This document shows, piece by piece, positions 6,704-8,181 of a DNA stretch of 8,181 bases. The stretch's first letter is position 1, and each line of letters begins with the position of its first letter. Position numbers and translations under genes: made by a program. The stretch covers positions 1 to 8,181 of the forward strand of contig JABGRG010000144.1 of NCBI GenBank assembly GCA_018648445.1, read 5' to 3'. The notes under the pieces were generated by a model, which worked only from the letters and a program-made list of their open reading frames with translations, ran no database searches and was not told the origin of the DNA. Origin of the DNA: Rhodospirillales bacterium. GTDB lineage: Bacteria > Pseudomonadota > Alphaproteobacteria > Rhodospirillales_A > JACZKS01.

Positions 6704-7192
6704 TCATGCGACCCTAACTCGGCTAAGAGGTATCGTAACTTTGACCTGACGCCCCATCAGCTGAAGTAGAATTTCGGCCCGGCGCGGCCCAGTCAGCCGA
6801 TGAATGATCCCCGGCTGACAATCGAGCGGGCCATCGGAAAGCACAATCTCGTCACCGGCCTGAAGCATCGGATAGGGATGTGGCAGCACGATCAGGCCAT
6901 CTTCATTCTCGCGACCGATGATGTCTTCGACAATGCCGGCCGGCACCGCGCTCGGCCTGGGTCCGAACTGGACAAGACCGACGACGCCGAACGTGCCGTT
7001 GACCGAACGCCACAAGTCGGCGTCGAGATCCAGTTCAACAAACAGATAGCGCGGGAACAGCGGCACCCGGCGCACCTTCGAAGGGATCGCAGAAATCTGT
7101 GGGCAGAAGGCACGAAAGCCCTGTTGCGCGAGGTTGACCTCGGCAATGTGCTCGCCGTTTGGTTTGGTGCGCACCACATACCAGCGCTTCAT
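6704..7192 (-). CDS. NusG-family specialised elongation factor (RfaH-like)
   Basis: The predicted 162-residue protein binds RNA polymerase and is expected to modulate pausing or termination during transcription of long operons. The NGN domain (about 1-95) opens MKRWYVVRTKPNGEHIAEVNL and contains the family core PLFPRYLFVEL (44-54). A short linker leads to a KOW-like C-terminal domain from about 110 (QAGDEIVLSDGPLDCQPGII to the end). It equals E. coli RfaH in length (162) and is shorter than housekeeping NusG (about 180). Its position at the head of a polysaccharide operon also fits a specialised paralog of the RfaH/LoaP/UpxY kind rather than the global factor. ATG 7192 overlaps the stop of the upstream regulator (ATGA), so the two are probably translationally coupled. 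No recognisable ops/JUMPstart element was found in the leader, so the recruitment site is unknown. Confidence 0.88.
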   Translation of the reverse strand: MKRWYVVRTKPNGEHIAEVNLAQQGFRAFCPQISAIPSKVRRVPLFPRYLFVELDLDADLWRSVNGTFGVVGLVQFGPRPSAVPAGIVEDIIGRENEDGLIVLPHPYPMLQAGDEIVLSDGPLDCQPGIIHRLTGPRRAEILLQLMGRQVKVTIPLSRVRVA

Positions 7193-7860
7193 GTCGCGTC
7201 TCCGACATCCGGTGGTGCCGCCCGGGAAATCTTCAACATGTCGACCGCCAGCACTTGATCTGCCGACAGACGTTCAGCCCACTCCTCATAGGTGCGTTGA
7301 GGCGCGCGCATGTCCGTGATTATCACCGCCTCGACCGGATCCAGTTCACCAATATCCGCAACAACGCGCAGACCGGCGAGGCGGCTGCCGGCAGCGCTCG
7401 GGTCGACGACACCCACAATTTCGACGGGACTGTCGAGCGCGGTCAGCGCCGTGATCTCGGCAAGCTCGCCGGCTCCGATAAGCGCCAGCCGCGTAAGCCT
7501 GCGATTCGCCGCCATCACACAGATCGTCGAAGACTGCTCGCGCGCATGACGAAAAAACTCGAGCGAGGTGGAGAGATACTCACCCGTCAGACGTGCCTTT
7601 TCCGAGAAGCCGTTCGGCGTGATGTAATAGGCATAACGGTTCGCGGGAACCTGCTGCACCTTGATCCAACCCTTTTTCACACACCGCTTGAGGTAGGCGT
7701 TGGCCAGGCCCAGAGCAATTCCAAGCTCTTTTGCGAGCGAACGTTGCGACAACGCACTATTCTCTTCGATCGCTGACAGCATCCCGAGCGTGATTGCCAC
7801 CTCGTTCGAAGATGTTTCTTCTGCGGTGTTCAAAACCGGTTTGTGTATGGTATCGTTCAC
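7189..7860 (-). CDS. Winged-helix (MarR-like) regulator with a C-terminal Rossmann-like domain
   Basis: From GTG 7860 the protein has 223 residues. Residues about 20-100 form a winged helix like that of exopolysaccharide-associated MarR-type regulators: SQRSLAKELGIALGLANAYLKRCVKKGWIKV (38-68) spans the recognition region, and NRYAYYITPNGFSEKARL (74-91) gives the wing and linker helix. Residues about 123-210 look like a Rossmann fold resembling CoA- or nucleotide-binding domains: RLALIGAGELAEI (123-135), then VEIVGVVDPSAAGSRLAG. This domain could sense a nucleotide-sugar or cofactor, a role that is inferred. The frame extends to TTG 7896, but that codon is the apparent -35 box, so GTG 7860 near the predicted transcription start is preferred. 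It would be nearly leaderless; GTG 7800 and ATG 7782 are alternatives. It is the first gene of the run and probably controls its own promoter. Its stop overlaps the next gene's ATG. Confidence 0.85.
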   Translation of the reverse strand: MNDTIHKPVLNTAEETSSNEVAITLGMLSAIEENSALSQRSLAKELGIALGLANAYLKRCVKKGWIKVQQVPANRYAYYITPNGFSEKARLTGEYLSTSLEFFRHAREQSSTICVMAANRRLTRLALIGAGELAEITALTALDSPVEIVGVVDPSAAGSRLAGLRVVADIGELDPVEAVIITDMRAPQRTYEEWAERLSADQVLAVDMLKISRAAPPDVGDAT

Positions 7861-7892
7861 GAAATGAACATACGGTGTTCGAGTCGTGAACG
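7854..7892. promoter_or_regulatory. Operator-like nested palindrome with four half-sites at 11-bp spacing
   Basis: The outer arms CGTTCACGA (7854-7862) and TCGTGAACG (7884-7892) are perfect inverted repeats. The inner arms GAACA (7866-7870) and TGTTC (7876-7880) share the same centre at 7873. Viewed another way, GTTC, GAAC, GTTC and GAAC start at 7855, 7866, 7877 and 7888, exactly 11 bp apart. This makes two GTTC-N7-GAAC sites 22 bp apart on one face of the helix. One site overlaps the -35 box and spacer, the other the -10 box and start point. Autoregulation by the first-gene winged-helix protein is the natural inference. Confidence 0.65.
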
Positions 7893-7896
7893 TCAA
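7867..7896 (-). promoter_or_regulatory. Sigma70-type promoter of the minus-strand operon
   Basis: On the minus strand TTGACG (7896-7891) matches the -35 consensus at five of six bases. After an 18-bp spacer, TATGTT (7872-7867) matches the -10 consensus at four of six. Transcription would begin near 7860, at the preferred GTG of the regulator gene. The promoter is covered by the palindromic array described separately, which suggests repression. Prediction is by eye and has no experimental support. Confidence 0.5.
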
Positions 7897-7977
7897 GCGC
7901 GCGAACCCGTCTCCTCACAAATCCTGGCCTGCGAGAACATCTGTGCTTGAGGAATTCCGAAACGACGCGCTAACAGG

Positions 7978-7994
7978 GTGTCTCCAGCAGACAC
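7978..7994 (+). other. Hairpin in the leader of the divergent dehydrogenase-like gene
   Basis: GTGTCT (7978-7983) and AGACAC (7989-7994) form perfect 6-bp arms around a CCAGC loop, ending 13 nt before ATG 8008. The rest of the divergent region 7893-8007 holds a weak plus-strand promoter candidate: TTGAGG at 7947-7952 with TAACAG or CTAACA 17-18 bp downstream. No U-tract follows the hairpin, so it is not a terminator. It could affect translation or act as a signal for the RfaH-like factor; both are speculative. Confidence 0.35.
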
Positions 7995-8007
7995 GCATGA
8001 GACGTAC

Positions 8008-8181
8008 ATGACCAGTGTGAAGATAATTGGGGCCGGATCGATCGGTAATCATCTCGCCAACGCCGCCCGGAGCAAAGGCTGGGATGTCACCCTGTGCGAC
8101 ATCGACCCGGCTGCGCTCGAACGCACGCAAACCTCGATTTATCCGTCACGCTACGGAGAATGGGACACAGCGATCCGTTTG
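8008..8181 (+). CDS. N-terminal part of an NAD(P)-dependent dehydrogenase-like Rossmann protein (Gfo/Idh/MocA-like)
   Basis: ATG 8008 opens a frame that continues to the right edge with 58 codons visible. The protein starts MTSVKIIGAGSIGNHLANAA, a classic dinucleotide-binding beta-alpha turn (GAGSIG, residues 8-13). A second strand ends in an acidic residue (VTLCDID, D31), which favours NAD(H) over NADP(H). YPSRYGEWD follows at 45-53. The likely family is Gfo/Idh/MocA oxidoreductases, common in nucleotide-sugar and sugar-acid pathways, but other Rossmann dehydrogenases share this opening. The gene is divergent from the main run and separated from its promoter by about 110 nt. A tiny ATG frame of four codons (7997-8011) overlaps its start by ATGA. 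The ribosome binding site is weak (GAGACG). Confidence 0.75.
   Translation, partial: MTSVKIIGAGSIGNHLANAARSKGWDVTLCDIDPAALERTQTSIYPSRYGEWDTAIRL

Noticed and set aside
7159..7776. 205-codon plus-strand open frame
   Set aside because: It lies opposite the regulator gene, has an Arg-rich composition without domains, and looks like a shadow of the real frame.
7855..7891. LexA (SOS) box
   Set aside because: The alphaproteobacterial box is a direct repeat GTTC-N7-GTTC; here the repeats alternate in orientation and the two GTTC copies are 22 bp apart.
7978..7994. Rho-independent terminator
   Set aside because: The stem is only 6 bp and no T-tract follows on either strand; no gene ends there.

Overview
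The window looks like part of a surface-glycan biosynthesis and modification locus, probably from an alphaproteobacterium. That guess rests on the moderately GC-rich sequence and on the gene style: an exopolysaccharide-type winged-helix regulator followed by a NusG/RfaH-like factor and an MsbA/PglK-like exporter. No rRNA, tRNA, CRISPR array or insertion sequence was recognised. The lineage call is an inference and is not secure.

Almost everything lies on the minus strand and reads from right to left as one compact gene run. The order is: a winged-helix/Rossmann regulator (7860-7189); an RfaH/NusG-like elongation factor overlapping it by 4 nt (7192-6704); a full-length ABC exporter (6657-4804); a 70-codon fragment resembling the start of a CMP-sugar cytidylyltransferase (4797-4585); a membrane-anchored SGNH-like protein whose likely TTG start overlaps that fragment's stop (4588-3500); an MBOAT O-acyltransferase (3467-2106); a DapA/NanA-superfamily pyruvate aldolase (2023-1109); a complete CMP-nonulosonate-type cytidylyltransferase (1081-362); and the start of an unrecognised protein that runs off the left edge (319-1). 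At the right edge a dehydrogenase-like Rossmann protein starts on the plus strand (8008 onward), so 7893-8007 is a divergent intergenic region.

The genes suggest one working hypothesis. An aldolase joins pyruvate to a sugar aldehyde to give a 3-deoxy-2-keto sugar acid, and the cytidylyltransferase activates that acid with CMP. A glycan containing the sugar is flipped or exported by the ABC protein and O-acylated in the periplasm by the MBOAT/SGNH pair. The RfaH-like factor would keep polymerase processive through the long operon. The first-gene regulator may control a promoter that overlaps a striking array of four GTTC/GAAC half-sites spaced exactly 11 bp apart (7854-7892). No PEP-dependent NeuB-type synthase, Wzx, Wzy or glycosyltransferase is recognisable inside the window; they may lie beyond its edges.

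The items most worth following up are the operator/promoter array, the cytidylyltransferase fragment with its TTGA coupling to the SGNH gene, the aldolase plus CMP-transferase pairing, the regulator with a Rossmann-like second domain coupled to an RfaH-like factor, and a 14-bp hairpin between the MBOAT and aldolase genes.
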